NCBI GenBank assembly: GCA_043740415.1
Contig: JAYUCJ010000162.1
Location: 1 to 8,610, forward strand
DNA: 8,610 nt
Direction: 5' to 3'
DNA from: Aalborgiella sp043740415
GTDB lineage: Bacteria; Pseudomonadota; Gammaproteobacteria; Burkholderiales; Burkholderiaceae_C
A model generated the notes under the pieces. The model saw only the letters and a list, made by a program, of their open reading frames with translations. It made no database searches and had not been told where the DNA came from. The position numbers and the translations under genes are program-made. This document shows, in pieces, positions 6,959 to 8,610 of this stretch (its first letter is position 1; each line of letters starts with the position of its first letter).

Positions 6959-8610
6959 TTAAATTTCAATTTTCGAGCCCAATTCCACCACGGAATTGCT
7001 GGGCAAATTCAAGAAGTCAGCGGCGCCACTGGCGTTGTGGTGCATCTGCGCAAAGAGTTTCTCGCGCCAGCCGGCCATGCCCTCGCCCAATGTGGGTACC
7101 ACGGTGTCGCGCGACAGGAAGTAACTGGTCGTCATCGCCTCCAGCTCGCAGCCGCGGCCTTTCATTTGGGTCAGCGCTTTGGGCAAATCAATGTCGTTTT
7201 TAAAACCATAGTTGAGCACGACCTGCCAGCAGTGGTTCCCCAGCGGTTCCACCTCCAGGCGTTTGGCCATGCCGATCCAAGGCACCTCATGGTTGCGCAC
7301 GGTGACGAAGAGGTTGCGATCATGCAGCACTTTGTTGTGTTTCAGGTTGTGCAACAAGGCGTTGGGCACCACGCCCGTTTCTGGTGTCAGGAACACAGCG
7401 CTGCCCTCGACCCGGTTGGGTGGGGTGATGAAGACCGCCTCCAAAAAGCTTTTCAAATCAATGGCCTCCAGTTTTTGCTTTTCTGACAGCAACTGCCGGC
7501 CATCCTTCCAGGTCATCATCAAGGTAAATATCGCGCCGCCAATAGCCAAAGGGAACCAGCCGCCGGCGAACAATTTAAGAAGATTCGACGCAAAGAATGA
7601 AAAATCAACGATGAAAAACCAACCCGTGGCAACCAGACACAACCACAAGGGGTATTTCCAGCCGTAGCGAATCACGTAAAACGTCAAAATCGTGGTGATC
7701 AGCATGTCCGTTGTCACGGCAATACCGTAAGCGGCGGCTAAATTGCCCGAGGTTTTGAACATCACCACCGCTAAAACGATGGCGACAAACAAGCCCCAAT
7801 TCACAAACGGAATGTAGATTTGGCCCGCCTCGCGCACGCTGGTGTGCAAGATGTTCAAGCGTGGCAAATAGCCCAGCTGAATGACCTGCTTGGTGACACT
7901 GAAAGCGCCTGTAATCAGGGCTTGCGACGCAATCACCGCCGCCAAGGTGGCCAATACCAGCAAAGGAATCAGCGCCCAATCCGGTGCCATCATGTAAAAC
8001 GGGTTTTTAACGGCAGCAGGGTTTTTCAGCAACAGCGCGCCTTGGCCAAAATAATTCAGCACCAACGCGGGCATGACCACGCTGAACCATGCCAAGCGGA
8101 TGGGTTTTTTGCCGAAATGACCCAAATCTGCGTACAAAGCCTCCGCACCCGTGACACACAAGACCACAGCGCCCAGAATAATGAAGGTGATGCCAGGGTT
8201 GGCCCACATGAAACCGAGCGCGTAATGCGGGCTGATGGCCCATAAAATTTCTGGATTGGATGAGATGTGAATGATGCCCAAGAGTGAAATCACGGCAAAC
8301 CAGACCAGGGTGATAGGACCAAAAAACTTACCAATGCCAGCCGTGCCTTGTTTTTGCACCAAAAACAAGCAAAACAAGATCACCAAGGTCAACGGCACCA
8401 CATACTGCGTGAATGCCGGTGAAATGACCTCCAAACCCTCCATCGCACCCAACACCGAAATAGCGGGCGTGATCACGCCGTCGCCATAAAACAAACACGT
8501 GCCAAAAATACCCACCACCAGTAGTACTTTGCGCAACTGCGGCTGGTCTTTGACCGCCTGCGATGCCAGCGCCAACATGGCCACCAAGCCACCTTCACCA
8601 TGGTTGTCGG
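6959..8610 (-). CDS. kup: Low-affinity potassium transporter Kup (partial, N-terminus beyond right edge)
   Basis: The frame is open to the right edge and gives 549 residues, reading DNHGEGG before LVAMLALAS, as in the normal Kup N-terminal third. A TTG at 8587 could be mistaken for a start but is internal. Family members are about 620 residues, so roughly 70-75 are missing. Kup is an inner-membrane K+ uptake protein, thought to work as a K+/H+ symporter. Visible: the family signature FYGDGVITPAISVL; about nine or ten hydrophobic membrane segments over the first two-thirds, including an AYGIAVTTDMLITT segment; then a cytoplasmic C-terminal domain with the characteristic AVFLT and LLHNLKHNKVLHDRN motifs. 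It ends SKIEI followed by TAA. The 49-base gap to gshB on the same strand is AT-rich and holds a repeated TTTAAATTTC, but no convincing terminator. Confidence 0.97.
   Translation of the reverse strand, partial: DNHGEGGLVAMLALASQAVKDQPQLRKVLLVVGIFGTCLFYGDGVITPAISVLGAMEGLEVISPAFTQYVVPLTLVILFCLFLVQKQGTAGIGKFFGPITLVWFAVISLLGIIHISSNPEILWAISPHYALGFMWANPGITFIILGAVVLCVTGAEALYADLGHFGKKPIRLAWFSVVMPALVLNYFGQGALLLKNPAAVKNPFYMMAPDWALIPLLVLATLAAVIASQALITGAFSVTKQVIQLGYLPRLNILHTSVREAGQIYIPFVNWGLFVAIVLAVVMFKTSGNLAAAYGIAVTTDMLITTILTFYVIRYGWKYPLWLCLVATGWFFIVDFSFFASNLLKLFAGGWFPLAIGGAIFTLMMTWKDGRQLLSEKQKLEAIDLKSFLEAVFITPPNRVEGSAVFLTPETGVVPNALLHNLKHNKVLHDRNLFVTVRNHEVPWIGMAKRLEVEPLGNHCWQVVLNYGFKNDIDLPKALTQMKGRGCELEAMTTSYFLSRDTVVPTLGEGMAGWREKLFAQMHHNASGAADFLNLPSNSVVELGSKIEI

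Noticed and set aside
6932..6967. Direct repeat TTTAAATTTC (6932-6941 and 6958-6967) around the kup stop codon
   Set aside because: It is short, AT-only apart from one base, and half lies in coding sequence. It is more likely local composition or a small duplication than a regulatory site.
8585..8587. TTG as the start of kup
   Set aside because: The frame continues upstream with DNHGEGG, which is conserved Kup sequence, so the gene is cut by the window edge.

Overview
The window looks like chromosomal DNA from a betaproteobacterium, most likely Burkholderiales of the Comamonadaceae type (Rhodoferax/Polaromonas-like). This rests on protein wording (RadA, GshB and Kup of proteobacterial type), moderately GC-rich genes separated by short AT-rich gaps, and dispersed palindromic repeats of a kind I associate with that group. 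The genus is an inference.

Layout. (1) Positions 1-2576, minus strand: one long uninterrupted frame that runs off the left edge. It encodes a large Eco57I-like (type IIG/IIL-like) restriction-modification protein with an N-terminal PD-(D/E)xK-like signature, an N6-adenine methylase core and the start of a target-recognition domain. (2) Positions 2620-4002, minus: radA, a DNA repair/recombination ATPase, 43 bases upstream of the methylase on the same strand. (3) Positions 4003-4086: an AT-rich divergent promoter region with a good LexA-type (SOS) operator. (4) Positions 4087-4854, plus: a class II aldolase/adducin-family protein. (5) Positions 4855-4953: a spacer carrying a dispersed repeat. 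(6) Positions 4954-5940, plus: a 2-dehydropantoate 2-reductase (PanE/ApbA) family oxidoreductase. (7) Positions 5947-6909, minus: gshB, glutathione synthetase, converging on the previous gene with a 6-base gap. (8) Positions 6959-8610, minus: kup, a potassium transporter whose N-terminus lies beyond the right edge.

How they fit together. Most of the window is housekeeping: DNA repair, glutathione synthesis, potassium uptake, and two metabolic enzymes that may be co-transcribed. The restriction-modification gene is the accessory part. Its most unusual feature is an approximately 48-residue expansion (about residues 594-641) immediately before the catalytic NPPY motif. It is made of two different short repetitive DNA elements read in frame: an AT-rich repeat whose relative lies at 4866-4915, and a 58-base REP-like palindrome at 658-715. 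radA sits behind a LexA-type box, so the downstream methylase could share SOS control if the two are co-transcribed; this is inference.

There is no stretch over 300 bases without a gene. The five gaps are 43, 84, 99, 6 and 49 bases. I saw no tRNA, rRNA, CRISPR array, insertion sequence or origin.
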